A DNA stretch of 64,000 nt from Pricia mediterranea (GCF_032248455.1 NZ_JAVTTP010000001.1:2912501-2976500); one strand, 5' to 3'. Positions 17,152-28,038 are shown, counted from the stretch's first letter. Notes: generated by a model not told the origin, from the sequence alone. Made by a program: numbers and translations.

Positions 17152-19908
17152 TTAACTAAACTGAATCAAAAATCGGCTTAAGTTCTGTGCTTTCTCCATG
17201 TTGAGCTTCTTTCGTAGCCGATAGCGATGTATTTCAACGCCGCGGGTCGAAATGCCCATAAGGGGAGCGATTTCCTTAGAGGACAGGTTCATTTTTAGGT
17301 AGGCGCATAACTTCAAGTCTTTGGGCGTCAATTTGGGAAACTGGCGGAGCAGGCCCTCAAAAAAGTCGCCGTGCAGTTCTTTGAAGTTGATCTCGAAATA
17401 CTTCCAGTCGGCATCGCCGTCAAGAGATGCTTCCAATTTTTTTTGTAGGGAATGGTATCGGCGTTGGTTCGAAAAGGCTTTCTTGTTTAAGGCAAGCATA
17501 TCTTTAAGTTCCAAGATCAGCTCGTTTTTCTTGGCTATGTTCAGGGTAGTTCGGGCGAGTTCCTTTTGTTTTTGCATAATTTCCTGTTCCAGTTTTTGCT
17601 TTTCCCGTGCCGCTGAACGTTCTTGTTCCTCTCGGTGCATCTGCCGCTTTAAGGCCACTTGTTCCCTCCGAAGTTTTCTTCGATGGTATTCCCTTACAAT
17701 GAATATCGTAGCGATCAAGACCCCTGTGTAGATGAGTAGGCTCCACCACGAAAGGTACCAGGGCGGGGCGATTTCAAATCGAATCTCTTTTATGGGCGAG
17801 GTGCCGTTGTCCCTTCCCAATGTAGCAACCAGTAAGGTGTAACTGCCGTGGGGCAGGTTTTGAAAGTCAATGGTGCCGGTGTCGGTATAGGCGGAACGAT
17901 TTTCAGGTCCCTTTAAAGCGTAGCGATACCGAGACCGGAAGGATTCTGGCGCGGTTACCTGTATTCGTATATTCCGCGTATTCCCGTTCGGGACTTGAAA
18001 AATGCTGTCGGTCAAGGGATGACGTTTTTCTCCGTCCCTGAAAAAGGCGAGCTTAGGTGCTAAAATCTCGGTATTCCGAAGGTGCTGTTTTAATCCGTTC
18101 AGGTCGATACGACCAAAACCATCGACCAGACTCAAAAGGTAGATGGAGTCGTTGATCTTGACCATTGCTTCGGTATCGGGAACCATACGTTTTTTCAAGA
18201 GGGGCTCCGCAATGGCCAAACTATCCTTTTTCAGGTCGGTAGAAATCAATTCTTTGGACCTCTCGCTGTCGATGAACCAAAAATATCCTCGATCATGGTG
18301 CACCAGCCTCATATGGTCGTAGGGCCTGAACTCCTCAAAATCGGTTATCTCGTCCAAAATAGGATCGTATTTATGCCACCGCCCCCCACTTTGGATTACA
18401 ATCTGGTTCTTGATTTTATAGAGTTTGATATTGAAGTTGCTCGGCAGCGCATCGGTGGCAATTTTCTGTTTTTCCATTATTTGGCCATAATCCGGGTCGA
18501 TCGTCATCCGATAAAGCCCCCTATACGGATGCGCCGCCCATAGCGTTCGGGGGGTTTCGAAACACAATTGGTTGACCGGAAAATCGATACCTGCCACTCT
18601 TTTGACCTGCCATTTCCCAGCGGCATTCTTTTGGTATCTGGCCATCCCCGTGTAGGTGCCCTGTAGGTAGGTAGATCCGTTCTCCGGCACTTTGGCGAAC
18701 TGGTAGCCGCCCGAAATGTCCGATATTTTGTCCATGGTGGCCTTTTCGATCCTAAAGGTGCCGGTATTGTGGCCGGCCAAGAGTTCCCCTTCCAAAATTT
18801 CAAGATCCCAGACGTGGCCTTGGGAGCCTTGCAGAAAATGCAATCGGTCATCCTCGAAATAATAAATGCCGGTATTGCTCCCCATATACAGCGTACCTTG
18901 AAAAAGAGCCAGATCGTACACCGTGCCCACTACGCCCGAATAATCGGTGTAGGAGGTGATAGGCGCGTCGAGGTTGATGCGGGAGATGCCATTGTCCAGG
19001 CCCGCCCAAAGCTGATCTTTGAACTGAAGCAGGGCCAGCACCGTATTGTTCTGCAGGCCCGTCTCCCGGTTCAGGTGTTGGCTGGCCTCCCTTTCAAGGT
19101 CGTAGAGATAGATACCGTTCTTGATGGTGCCAAAGGCTATTTTATGGTCGTTAAGGGGCAAAATCCTGTTAAGCTGTTGCGCTTTGAGCTCCGCGTTGAT
19201 AGGGGCGTCCCAAGCCGCGACCCGATCATTACGATAAAGGTAGCAGCCGTTGAGTTTGGTGCCGATCAAAAATCCCTCGGGGGTGGGAACCATGTCGATG
19301 ATGGTCTTCCCATCCAAAAGGCCGAGATCTTTGATGCGGACGAGTTCCTCGTTTTCCAAGAGATAAAACCCGCCATCGGCCGCTACCACCAGGCGTCCTT
19401 CATAGAGCGCGATGTTAACGCTAATAAGGTCGGAGTCTATGATGGTGATGTCGTCATCCTTATACTGGTAGATGCCTGAAAAGGACCGGAAAAGGATGCT
19501 ATCATTGTAGGACAAAATCTGCCAAAACTCCTCGCTGGTAAACTTATGCTCCTTGATCAGATGGGTTAAAGAAGTGTATTGCAGCACCCCCGTGGCATCC
19601 TTTTCCCAATAACCGAACTCCTCGTACGACCCGGTATATACCTTGGCATCGATATAGGCTACGGAACGTATGACCGTTCGGTCCGGTAGTTCATATAGGG
19701 TCCATCCCTCCCCGTTGAAATGCAGTAGGCCCTTGTTATTGGCGACGAATATTTCCCCTGCTTCGTTTGCCGCCAGGCCCCAGTTCTTGCTCGCGGCGTG
19801 GTAGTCAAAGGTCCTGTAGTTCTGAATCGGCGGCAATATGTGTTGGGCACAGAGCCATAGGGGCAAAAGCAGGGCCAGAAATTGGAATGGTTTTAATCGT
19901 GCCGGCAT
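17152..19908 (-). CDS. Membrane-spanning PUL regulator: propeller, Y_Y_Y, TM, LuxR-type HTH
   Basis: 918 residues: a signal peptide (to about 21, LCAQ), a long periplasmic sensor of repeated beta-propeller strands (about 25-640; NKGLLHFNGEGW, WAGLDNGISRI), a Y_Y_Y domain (about 640-730; YALKGPE, LPHGSYTLLV), one membrane helix (LLIYTGVLIATIFIV), a basic coiled coil, and a C-terminal helix-turn-helix (LTPKDLKLCAYLKMNLSSKEIAPLMGIS..., split here: RGVEIHRYRLRKKL). No histidine kinase or receiver domain is present, so it is a one-component transmembrane activator rather than a hybrid two-component system. It sits just upstream of susC on the same strand and probably controls the PUL. Confidence 0.88.
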   Translation of the reverse strand: MPARLKPFQFLALLLPLWLCAQHILPPIQNYRTFDYHAASKNWGLAANEAGEIFVANNKGLLHFNGEGWTLYELPDRTVIRSVAYIDAKVYTGSYEEFGYWEKDATGVLQYTSLTHLIKEHKFTSEEFWQILSYNDSILFRSFSGIYQYKDDDITIIDSDLISVNIALYEGRLVVAADGGFYLLENEELVRIKDLGLLDGKTIIDMVPTPEGFLIGTKLNGCYLYRNDRVAAWDAPINAELKAQQLNRILPLNDHKIAFGTIKNGIYLYDLEREASQHLNRETGLQNNTVLALLQFKDQLWAGLDNGISRINLDAPITSYTDYSGVVGTVYDLALFQGTLYMGSNTGIYYFEDDRLHFLQGSQGHVWDLEILEGELLAGHNTGTFRIEKATMDKISDISGGYQFAKVPENGSTYLQGTYTGMARYQKNAAGKWQVKRVAGIDFPVNQLCFETPRTLWAAHPYRGLYRMTIDPDYGQIMEKQKIATDALPSNFNIKLYKIKNQIVIQSGGRWHKYDPILDEITDFEEFRPYDHMRLVHHDRGYFWFIDSERSKELISTDLKKDSLAIAEPLLKKRMVPDTEAMVKINDSIYLLSLVDGFGRIDLNGLKQHLRNTEILAPKLAFFRDGEKRHPLTDSIFQVPNGNTRNIRIQVTAPESFRSRYRYALKGPENRSAYTDTGTIDFQNLPHGSYTLLVATLGRDNGTSPIKEIRFEIAPPWYLSWWSLLIYTGVLIATIFIVREYHRRKLRREQVALKRQMHREEQERSAAREKQKLEQEIMQKQKELARTTLNIAKKNELILELKDMLALNKKAFSNQRRYHSLQKKLEASLDGDADWKYFEINFKELHGDFFEGLLRQFPKLTPKDLKLCAYLKMNLSSKEIAPLMGISTRGVEIHRYRLRKKLNMEKAQNLSRFLIQFS

Positions 19909-20334
19909 GATGTCAGACCATTTTTAGGGTACGGACAAATTTAGGATTATAAATGGAAGTACCGTTTATTCAACGCATTATCTATTGCGCGGAATCGGGA
20001 CTGGAACAATTTATTGGACCAAATTCGCGACCTCGGGAGGATGTCCGCCTCTTTGGTTCCAAGTTGACAGTCCGAATTTCAACGGACTGCAGTTGAGGCA
20101 ACTCGTTGGCGGGCCGGTCTAAATAAAAATAGGCGGTGGCGGACACTAATTCGAATATCCATCTTTCAGGGCTAAATCGTATCGTTCAAAAATAATCCCG
20201 AATGCATCAGTCCGGAGGGGAATAGTTTCTTATCTAGTGGCCTGATTGCGGCCGCCTAAATTAATAGAAGATTGGCATATATGTTCTGCCAAAGGCTTTA
20301 CTTTTGAGGGCTTGGTCCGACAGCACAATTAACT
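19909..20334. other. Intergenic region between PUL regulator and tamB
   Basis: This 426-bp stretch separates divergent genes and shows no convincing reading frame. It holds an inverted repeat CAGTCCG/CGGACTG (20068-20074 and 20083-20089), distant complementary arms TGTCCGCC/GGCGGACA (20042-20049 and 20138-20145), a TTGGCA/TGCCAA inverted repeat (20272-20277 and 20287-20292) and a -7-like TACTTTTG (20299-20306) 28 bp before the tamB start. The -7 element lacks a TTG at the usual distance, so the promoter is tentative. Confidence 0.4.
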
Positions 20335-23300
20335 TTGGAGAAAAAGAAAAGAAATAAGATCTTAAGGCGTATAGGGCGGGTACTGCTCGTGTTTCTGGTT
20401 TTTTTCGTCGCATTGGTGCTTTTTATCCGAAGTCCTTGGGGACAAGGCATTATCGTCTCTAAAGTCACCGATTTCGTTTCGGAAAAGACCGGTACGGAGG
20501 TCAATATCGACCGTTTGTTCCTGACGTTCTCGGGAAATCTTTCCTTGGAAGGCTTGTATTTGGAGGATAAAAAAGGAGATACGTTGGTCTTTTCCAAGGC
20601 CCTGGAAGCCGATGTGGGGCTATCGCAGATCATTTTCGGGAATACCTTCAATTTGGAGTATTTGGAATGGGAAGGCCTAAAAGCTAACGTGACGCGACAG
20701 GAGGGTTCGGAGGATTTCAACTTCAGTTTTCTGGCGGATGCCTTTGCTTCGCAGGATTCCGTGCCCGCTCCCGAAGAGGATGCCGAACCCATGGAAGTCA
20801 ACGTAGGCACTATCGATCTGAAGGATTTCGATATCGTTTACGATGACGGTTTTTTGGGGATTGATGCTAAACTCCGGTTGGGGCGGCTCTATACCGAGGC
20901 GAATACCATCGACCTTGAGGCCATGCGCTTTGAACTGGACGAGCTCCAATTGACCGATACCGAGGCGGTCTATGAACAGACAAAACCCTTTCCCGAGACC
21001 GAGGACACCACCGAAACGGCCTTGCCCTATCTAGCGGTGGATAATTTTAACATCGAAAGGGTAAAGGCGAACTATAGTTCCGTTCCCGACAGCCTGACGG
21101 CCGATGTCGCCATTGGGAATTTCCTGTTGGAACTGCCCAAGGCCGACCTGGCCAAGAGCGACATCGAAGTGGAAAGCTTGGAACTGAAAGACTCCGATAT
21201 TTCCCTCAGGATGGCCGCCCAGACACCACAGACCGAAGATTCGGTGGCCGTTGCCGACGCCGGCGAAGGCTTCGAATGGCCTGAATTTACAGTACAGGTC
21301 GACCAAATCGACTTTGAAGACAATAATTTTGCCTACACTACGGGAAATAATCGACCAAAAGCGGGCAAGTTCAATCCTGATGCCGTTGCTATTTCCAATT
21401 TTATCCTTCAGGCCAACGACATTGTATATCGGCCCAAAACCGCCAACCTTGACTTAGGGCAGCTGGCCTTCACTGAAAAGAGCGGATTCCAGTTGAAGGA
21501 ATTTAGCTTCGATGCCCGTCTCGAAGATAACAGTGCATCCCTTTCGGACTTGCAATTACGCACAAACAACAGTTCCGTTTCCGGGGACATCTCCTTGGAC
21601 TATTCCACGGTAGATGCCCTGATGGAAACTCCTGAAAACGCAGAAATCGAGATCGATATTCCCAATTTGAAGCTCGCCCTGCAGGATGCCTACGTCTTTC
21701 AGCCCGATTTGGCCGATAACGAATACCTGAAAAAAGCCGCCCAAAAAGCCGTTACCGGTAATTTTGAGGCGAAGGGTACTTTGGCAAGCCTTGAGATTCC
21801 GACCCTGGAACTCGATTGGGGAGAGGGCACATCCCTTAAGGCGATAGGACAGCTGGATAATGCCACCGAACCCGATGCGTTGGCCTTCGACTTCGAGACC
21901 ATCCGGATGACATCCGCCCGGGAAGACGTGCTGCAATTTATATCGGAAGACAGTCTGGGTATCTCCGTTCCGGAAACGATGCAGGTGGACGCTTCTGCGC
22001 AAGGGTCGGTCGATGCTATGGATGCGGATGTCCTACTGCAAATTCCCGAAGGCACGGTCCAGCTGGCCGGTAGCTATTCCAACCGGCAGACGATGGCCTT
22101 CGATGGAAGACTGAAAGTGGACAGCCTAAGATTGGACAAAATCTTAAAAAACGCCCAACTGGGCGGAGTAACCTTCACGATAGACGCCGAGGGCAGCGGC
22201 GGCAGTCTTTCTACCCTTAATGCGACTTTGGAGTCCGACTTCACCCAACTCTCCTTCGACGATTACGATTTTTCGAATCTTGAACTAAATGGCGATATCG
22301 TCGATGGGCAAGGTGATATCCATCTAGCTTTTAAAGACGATAACCTGAATTTAAAAGCCAATACCCAGGTCGATCTGGACAGTACCGACTCCCAGATCAA
22401 ACTGGACCTGAACCTGATCGGTGCCGACCTGCAGGCCCTCGGGGTTACCCAAGAGGATATCCGTACGGGAATCAAATTGAACGCTGAATTCAAGGGCAAC
22501 GCGGATAGCTTCGACTTAAACGCCTTGCTATCCGAAGGTACGGCGGTGTACGAAAACGACCAGTACAAATTGGGTGATGTCGACCTGAGTGCAGTGGTTC
22601 GCGAAATGGGTACCGAAGTCAGGATCGAGAGTGAATTCCTAAAGGGCGACCTAAAGGCGAATGCCAGCCCCGACCAACTGCTATCCGCTTTACAAGATCA
22701 GTTCGAAGGGTATTTTTCCGAAGGAAAACCATTGTCCGGCGAATCGGATGCCGCGGGAACGAACGCCCTGACCAGGGAGAATGGCGACGCCTTGACGAAG
22801 AACGAGTTTGACCAAATTGACCATGCCGATTCCGGCAGCGGCACCGTTACCAATTCCAGCGATAACCTTGATTCCGGGATTGAACCCGACAACCAGACAG
22901 TCGCCCAAACCTACTCACGAAACAACAGCGGTGCCGCACCCCAAAGCGCTACTGATACTATCTCCGGTCCCGTAACCCTGAATCTAAATGCCGGTCTGAC
23001 CACTACCCCCATTTTAAGGGAGGTATTCCTTAAGGGACTCGACCGTCTCGATACCATTGTTGTAAAGGCAGATTTCAATGCCGCCACCAAAAAATTGTCC
23101 GCAGGACTCAACGTGCCAATTGCGGAATACGGGGGTACCGCCATCGACAGCCTGGAGGTACTCATCAACGGCGGGGCCGACAATTTGGACTTTAGCGCCG
23201 GTTTTGCCGGGATACAAACGGACCCCATCGATATCAAACGCACGATTTTTGAGGGGAAGCTGAAGAATAGGCGAATGTATCTCGACTTTAGTTCTTTCGA

Positions 23301-25599
23301 CGGGCCGGACCGGCTGATTCATGTGGGCTCCAATGTAGCCATGAAAACCGATACGATACACCTGCACATCGCCCCCGAAGAATTGATTTTCAACAAAAAG
23401 AAGTGGAGCATCCCAGAAGACAACCGGATAGCCATCGGCGATGGCTTTCTTGACTTTACCGATTTTAGGCTGAGCCAAAATGGCCAGCAGCTTACGGTAA
23501 GCAATTCCCTGTCCGATATCGACAGGGAACATATCGGGGTCAGCTTTGACAAGTTTGCGCTGCAGACCATTTTGAGCCTTTTAAATCCCGATGATGCTTT
23601 GGCCGGCGGACTGGTCGAGGGCAGGGTAGTTGTCGAAAATCCCTTTGGGGCGTCCGGACTCGTGGCCGATCTTAATATCAATGACCTCCGGGTACTGCAG
23701 GCTCGCTTGGGAAATTTGGCTTTAAAGGCGGCTTCGCAGGGCCAAAACAGCTATGATTTCGACCTGGCCCTAAAGGAGGGTGGTGTCGATTTCGACCTGA
23801 CCGGCGATTATACCGCGTCCGAGACTGGGGCGGAGCTGAATCTGGACCTCGACCTAAACCGGCTCGAACTGTCGGCAGCGGAAGCGCTATCGCAAGGGGC
23901 GATCAAACAGGCCGAGGGCTTCGTTTCGGGTAATGTACAGGTGAGCGGAACCACGACCGAACCCGAGTATCAAGGAGAGTTCGCCTTTAATCAGGTGGCG
24001 TTTAACGTAACTACCTTGAATTCCGTTTTTAAGATTGACAACGAAACGCTAAGGCTGGATAATTCGGGACTTTATCTCGACTCTTTTGATATTGCGGATA
24101 AGAAGGGCGACGCCTTTACCGTCGATGGGAATATCCTTACCGAATCCTTGATAAATCCTGAATTTGACCTCAATCTCAAAGCCGATGCCTTTCAGGTGCT
24201 GAATTCCACAGAGGAAGACAATGAACTCTATTACGGAAAGGCCAGTTTCGATGCCGATATGACCGTAAAAGGCAACCTTAACTTGCCTAATGTGGAAGGC
24301 AGGCTCCGTATTCGCAAGGTGACCGACATTACTTACGTGGTGCCCGAAGCCACACTTGATGTGCAAGAGCGGGACGGGGTAGTCATCTTCGTCAACCATG
24401 ACAATCCCGATGCTATCCTGACCCGGAAAGAGCAGGAAGAAACATCCGCATTCTTTAAGGGGATGGATGTTCAGGTCGTTCTTGAAATTGCGAACGATGC
24501 GGTCTTTCACGTCATCATGGACCAAAAGACCGGTGACAATCTCGAGGTTTCGGGGGATGCCGAGCTGAACCTAAACATCGAACCGAGCGGTCGAATCGGA
24601 CTTTCGGGACGGTACGAACTTAACGATGGTCATTACGAGACCAGTTTGTATAATCTGGTCAACCGAAGGTTCGATATCAAACCGGGAAGTACCGTTACCT
24701 GGCGTGGCGATCCAATGGATGCGGCCCTGGACGTGACCGCAGTGTACAAGGTCGAGACCTCTGCCGCGCCTCTGATGTCCACCGTAACCTCGGGCGCGAA
24801 TCCCAGTGTAGCCGGAAAATACAGGCAGGTGCTACCCTTTCTGGTATATCTCTACGTCGAGGGCGAACTGCTGCAGCCGAAACTTTCTTTCGGAATGGAT
24901 ATGCCGGAAGACGAACAAGGGGCCCTGGGGGGGGCGGTCTACGGACGGGTAAAGCAGTTGAACGAGCAAGAGGGCGAACTAAACCGACAGGTATTCTCGT
25001 TGCTGGCCCTTAACCGCTTTTTCCCAGGGTCCGGTAGCGACGGTAGTGGTGGGGGTACCGCGGCCATGGCGCGGGACAATGTGAACAAGGTGCTTTCGGG
25101 CCAGATGAACGCCTTTTCGGACAAGGTATTTGGCAATACCGGTATCGACCTTAATTTTGACCTTGACAGCTTCACCGATTATCAAGGGGACAGTCCCCAA
25201 GACCGCACCCAGCTTGACATCGAAGCTCAAAAAAAATTGTTCGACGACCGATTGATCGTCTCGGCGGGGAGCTCGGTCGATGTCGAAGGCAGTGCTTCTG
25301 AAAATCAGGGGCAGACTCCCCTTATCGGAAACGTAAGCTTGGAATATCTCCTGACCGAGAACGGCCGCTATCGTTTAAGGGGCTACCGTAAGAACGAATA
25401 TACCAATGTTATTGACGGCCAGTTGATCGTCACCGGGCTGGCTCTGATCTTTAACAGAGAGTTCAATGAATTCAGTGAACTGTTCAATCCCTTGAAAGAC
25501 GAGGAGGAAAATGGTGCTGACATAAAAACTAAGGATTCGGACACGGAACAAACTAATAAGAAACATGACACAGAAGCGACAGAGGACAATGAAAATTAG
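20335..25599 (+). CDS. tamB: TamB-like translocation and assembly protein
   Basis: 1754 residues, starting at a TTG codon because no ATG or GTG in frame precedes the basic N-terminus. One N-terminal membrane anchor (about 14-32, VLLVFLVFFVALVLFI) is followed by a very long periplasmic beta-taco of repeated strands (AsmA/DUF748-like start, LEGLYLEDKKGDTLVF) and the TamB C-terminal domain (about 1290-1700; LNIEPSGRIGLSGRYELNDGHY). A low-complexity Asp/Ser/Asn-rich insert lies at about 795-870. TamB bridges inner membrane and outer-membrane TamA/TamL and is implicated in lipid transport and outer-membrane homeostasis. The tamL gene follows by 117 bp. Confidence 0.9.
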   Translation: MEKKKRNKILRRIGRVLLVFLVFFVALVLFIRSPWGQGIIVSKVTDFVSEKTGTEVNIDRLFLTFSGNLSLEGLYLEDKKGDTLVFSKALEADVGLSQIIFGNTFNLEYLEWEGLKANVTRQEGSEDFNFSFLADAFASQDSVPAPEEDAEPMEVNVGTIDLKDFDIVYDDGFLGIDAKLRLGRLYTEANTIDLEAMRFELDELQLTDTEAVYEQTKPFPETEDTTETALPYLAVDNFNIERVKANYSSVPDSLTADVAIGNFLLELPKADLAKSDIEVESLELKDSDISLRMAAQTPQTEDSVAVADAGEGFEWPEFTVQVDQIDFEDNNFAYTTGNNRPKAGKFNPDAVAISNFILQANDIVYRPKTANLDLGQLAFTEKSGFQLKEFSFDARLEDNSASLSDLQLRTNNSSVSGDISLDYSTVDALMETPENAEIEIDIPNLKLALQDAYVFQPDLADNEYLKKAAQKAVTGNFEAKGTLASLEIPTLELDWGEGTSLKAIGQLDNATEPDALAFDFETIRMTSAREDVLQFISEDSLGISVPETMQVDASAQGSVDAMDADVLLQIPEGTVQLAGSYSNRQTMAFDGRLKVDSLRLDKILKNAQLGGVTFTIDAEGSGGSLSTLNATLESDFTQLSFDDYDFSNLELNGDIVDGQGDIHLAFKDDNLNLKANTQVDLDSTDSQIKLDLNLIGADLQALGVTQEDIRTGIKLNAEFKGNADSFDLNALLSEGTAVYENDQYKLGDVDLSAVVREMGTEVRIESEFLKGDLKANASPDQLLSALQDQFEGYFSEGKPLSGESDAAGTNALTRENGDALTKNEFDQIDHADSGSGTVTNSSDNLDSGIEPDNQTVAQTYSRNNSGAAPQSATDTISGPVTLNLNAGLTTTPILREVFLKGLDRLDTIVVKADFNAATKKLSAGLNVPIAEYGGTAIDSLEVLINGGADNLDFSAGFAGIQTDPIDIKRTIFEGKLKNRRMYLDFSSFDGPDRLIHVGSNVAMKTDTIHLHIAPEELIFNKKKWSIPEDNRIAIGDGFLDFTDFRLSQNGQQLTVSNSLSDIDREHIGVSFDKFALQTILSLLNPDDALAGGLVEGRVVVENPFGASGLVADLNINDLRVLQARLGNLALKAASQGQNSYDFDLALKEGGVDFDLTGDYTASETGAELNLDLDLNRLELSAAEALSQGAIKQAEGFVSGNVQVSGTTTEPEYQGEFAFNQVAFNVTTLNSVFKIDNETLRLDNSGLYLDSFDIADKKGDAFTVDGNILTESLINPEFDLNLKADAFQVLNSTEEDNELYYGKASFDADMTVKGNLNLPNVEGRLRIRKVTDITYVVPEATLDVQERDGVVIFVNHDNPDAILTRKEQEETSAFFKGMDVQVVLEIANDAVFHVIMDQKTGDNLEVSGDAELNLNIEPSGRIGLSGRYELNDGHYETSLYNLVNRRFDIKPGSTVTWRGDPMDAALDVTAVYKVETSAAPLMSTVTSGANPSVAGKYRQVLPFLVYLYVEGELLQPKLSFGMDMPEDEQGALGGAVYGRVKQLNEQEGELNRQVFSLLALNRFFPGSGSDGSGGGTAAMARDNVNKVLSGQMNAFSDKVFGNTGIDLNFDLDSFTDYQGDSPQDRTQLDIEAQKKLFDDRLIVSAGSSVDVEGSASENQGQTPLIGNVSLEYLLTENGRYRLRGYRKNEYTNVIDGQLIVTGLALIFNREFNEFSELFNPLKDEEENGADIKTKDSDTEQTNKKHDTEATEDNEN

Positions 25600-25716
25600 G
25601 AAATTCGCCTAGCTTGAGATCGTTGGGATTGAAAGGAAGACGAAACCCAAATTTCGGCCTTGTTCAGGCGACCATTCGAACGGACGATTAATTGTATATG
25701 AAAAAAAATTCAATAG

Positions 25717-28038
25717 TTGAAGCTTAGAGCCACATATAACCAGATTTGGATGTTGTTCATTGTGGTCGTCGCGACCTCGTGCAGCGTTAAAAAATTTATT
25801 CCCAAAGACGAAAATCTTTACACCGGCGCAGAAATCGTGACCACGCTCGAAGAAGATGCGGAAGATGTCAACATCGGCGGATTGAATGCGGAGCTGAATA
25901 CTTTGCTCCGGCCCGAACCGAATTCTAAGATTTTGGGCATGCGCTTGGGATTGTATTATTATTATAAGGCACAGCGCGAAAATCCGGGATTCATCAACAA
26001 ATGGCTCAATAAAAAAATAGGGGAGGAGCCCGTCTATTTCTCAGATGTGAATCCCCAGCGGGTCGAGGAACTGATTCTTAACCGGATGGACAACCGTGGG
26101 TTTTTCTACGGTCAGGCCGTTTCGGAAATCGATAGTACCGAAAAATTTGCCCACGTGCAGTATAAGGTGGAGGTGCCGCAACCCTATACCGTAGAAACTT
26201 TTGAACTTGAAAAAGATTCCCTTCCCATTTATGATGAGCTGCAAGATCTTGTGGCCGACACCCGAATCGACCAAGGCGACCGTTTCGATCTACAGCTGAT
26301 GAAGTTTGAACGGGAACGGATCGATAAGGCTTTAAAACAGCGTGGATATTACAATTTCAATCCCGATTTTCTAATCTTCGAGGCCGATACCAACCGATAC
26401 GACAATAAGAAATTCGATCTTTATCTTCGATTGAAGAAAAACGTTCCAAGCCGTTCCGTGATTCCCTACGCCATTGACTCCATTACCGTACACCCGAATT
26501 ATACTATTGATAGCGATACTTTATCAACAGTGACCGATACGGTGAATGGAATCTATTTTGTACAGCGCGAGGAGTTTTTCAAACCCGAAAAACTGGAACC
26601 ATACATCTTGATCGAAGAGGGACAAAAATACGATTCACAGACCGCCCGGCTGACCAGTAACCGATTATCGTCGATTGGCAGTTACAAATTCGTGAACATC
26701 CGATTTAATGAAAAGGATACCGTTGCCAATGCAAATGGCAACGGGCTGCTCGACGCGGATATTTTTCTTTCCCCACGGACGAAAAGGTCGATACGTGCCG
26801 AGCTGAAGGCCGTCAGCAAATCCAACGGATTTGCGGGGCCGGGCCTCGGACTGAGTTATAACAACCACAATTTTTTAAAAGGGGGGGAGACCTTTAGCCT
26901 TAGTGGTAATTTTTCGTATGAGACCCAGATTTCAGGGGGCAGCGATTCCGGCTTAAGTAGTATCGCGGGGGGGCTGAAAGCCGACCTGATTATTCCGCGC
27001 TTGGTGCCCTTTTCCCCGAGCCGTTTCAAGTATGCTGTACCCAAGACCAAAATCAGCTTGGGCGGGGATATTTTGAAAAGAAGCAAGCTCTATACCCTCA
27101 CTTCGGTAAACGCGTCCTTCGGATATACTTGGAAAGCCAACAAATACGTTTTTCACGAGCTGAATCCCATTAGTCTGAACTACGTCAATCTGGCGGATAC
27201 CACGGCGGAGTTCGATAGTATCCTGAACAAAAATCCGTTTTTACGGCAAAGTTTCGAACAGCAGTTTATTGCGGGCATGAACTACAGTTTTACCTATAAT
27301 GAACTGGTCGACGAAGACAAGTCCCTTCCCTTCTTTTTTTCCACTAATCTAGACGTGGCCGGGAATACGTTGGACCTGGCTACGGGAGATAGCAAAACGG
27401 TATTCGGTCTCGAATATGCCCAATACGCTAAGTTAGATGTCGATTTCCGGCAATATTTTAGATGGGGCAGGGAACAGGCCCTGATCGCCCGGGTTTACGC
27501 AGGATGGGGTATTCCCTATGGAAACTCGAGCACCCTGCCTTTCGTGAAACAGTTTTTTTCCGGGGGACCTTACAGTGTGAGGGCCTTTAAGATCCGTTCG
27601 CTCGGTCCGGGGATCTTTACCTCCGAGAACACGGAATCGACCTCGTTTTTCGATCAATCGGGAAATCTGAAACTAGAAGGGAACCTGGAATATCGTTTCC
27701 CCATAGTTTCTTATCTCAAGGGGGCGGTTTTTGCCGATGCCGGCAATATATGGCTGACTAGCCAACCCGAAATATCGGATGACGAGCCGCAGAGCAGTGT
27801 TGATTTCAACCAAGAACTATTCACTAAGGGAAAATTCGGAAAGAATTGGACCAAGGAACTGGGTATCGGGGTAGGCTTTGGGTTGCGGGTGGACATCCAA
27901 AGTTTTGTCATCCGTTTAGATTTGGCCTCGCCGGTGCAGGTACCCTATCTGCCCGAAGGCGAACGCACGCGAACACCCTTTTTCGGCGGTGGGGACAATA
28001 ATCTGGTGTGGAATTTTGCGATTGGATATCCGTTTTGA
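25717..28038 (+). CDS. tamL: TamL: lipidated TamA/BamA-family outer-membrane barrel
   Basis: 773 residues from a TTG start; an internal ATG at 25750 is an alternative. A lipobox VVATSC places a lipid Cys at 22, which distinguishes Bacteroidota TamL from unlipidated TamA. POTRA-like repeats (about 45-370) precede a 16-strand barrel, with a strand-rich C-terminus ending in NLVWNFAIGYPF and the surface-antigen motif GGPYSVRAFKIRSLGPG. Together with TamB it forms the Tam complex. An ATG at 25698 is out of frame and runs into a stop after nine codons. Confidence 0.87.
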   Translation: MKLRATYNQIWMLFIVVVATSCSVKKFIPKDENLYTGAEIVTTLEEDAEDVNIGGLNAELNTLLRPEPNSKILGMRLGLYYYYKAQRENPGFINKWLNKKIGEEPVYFSDVNPQRVEELILNRMDNRGFFYGQAVSEIDSTEKFAHVQYKVEVPQPYTVETFELEKDSLPIYDELQDLVADTRIDQGDRFDLQLMKFERERIDKALKQRGYYNFNPDFLIFEADTNRYDNKKFDLYLRLKKNVPSRSVIPYAIDSITVHPNYTIDSDTLSTVTDTVNGIYFVQREEFFKPEKLEPYILIEEGQKYDSQTARLTSNRLSSIGSYKFVNIRFNEKDTVANANGNGLLDADIFLSPRTKRSIRAELKAVSKSNGFAGPGLGLSYNNHNFLKGGETFSLSGNFSYETQISGGSDSGLSSIAGGLKADLIIPRLVPFSPSRFKYAVPKTKISLGGDILKRSKLYTLTSVNASFGYTWKANKYVFHELNPISLNYVNLADTTAEFDSILNKNPFLRQSFEQQFIAGMNYSFTYNELVDEDKSLPFFFSTNLDVAGNTLDLATGDSKTVFGLEYAQYAKLDVDFRQYFRWGREQALIARVYAGWGIPYGNSSTLPFVKQFFSGGPYSVRAFKIRSLGPGIFTSENTESTSFFDQSGNLKLEGNLEYRFPIVSYLKGAVFADAGNIWLTSQPEISDDEPQSSVDFNQELFTKGKFGKNWTKELGIGVGFGLRVDIQSFVIRLDLASPVQVPYLPEGERTRTPFFGGGDNNLVWNFAIGYPF

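Noticed and set aside
18769-19479. Open frame of 236 codons opposite the PUL regulator
   Set aside because: Antisense to a well-supported gene, no signal peptide or domain, typical shadow frame.
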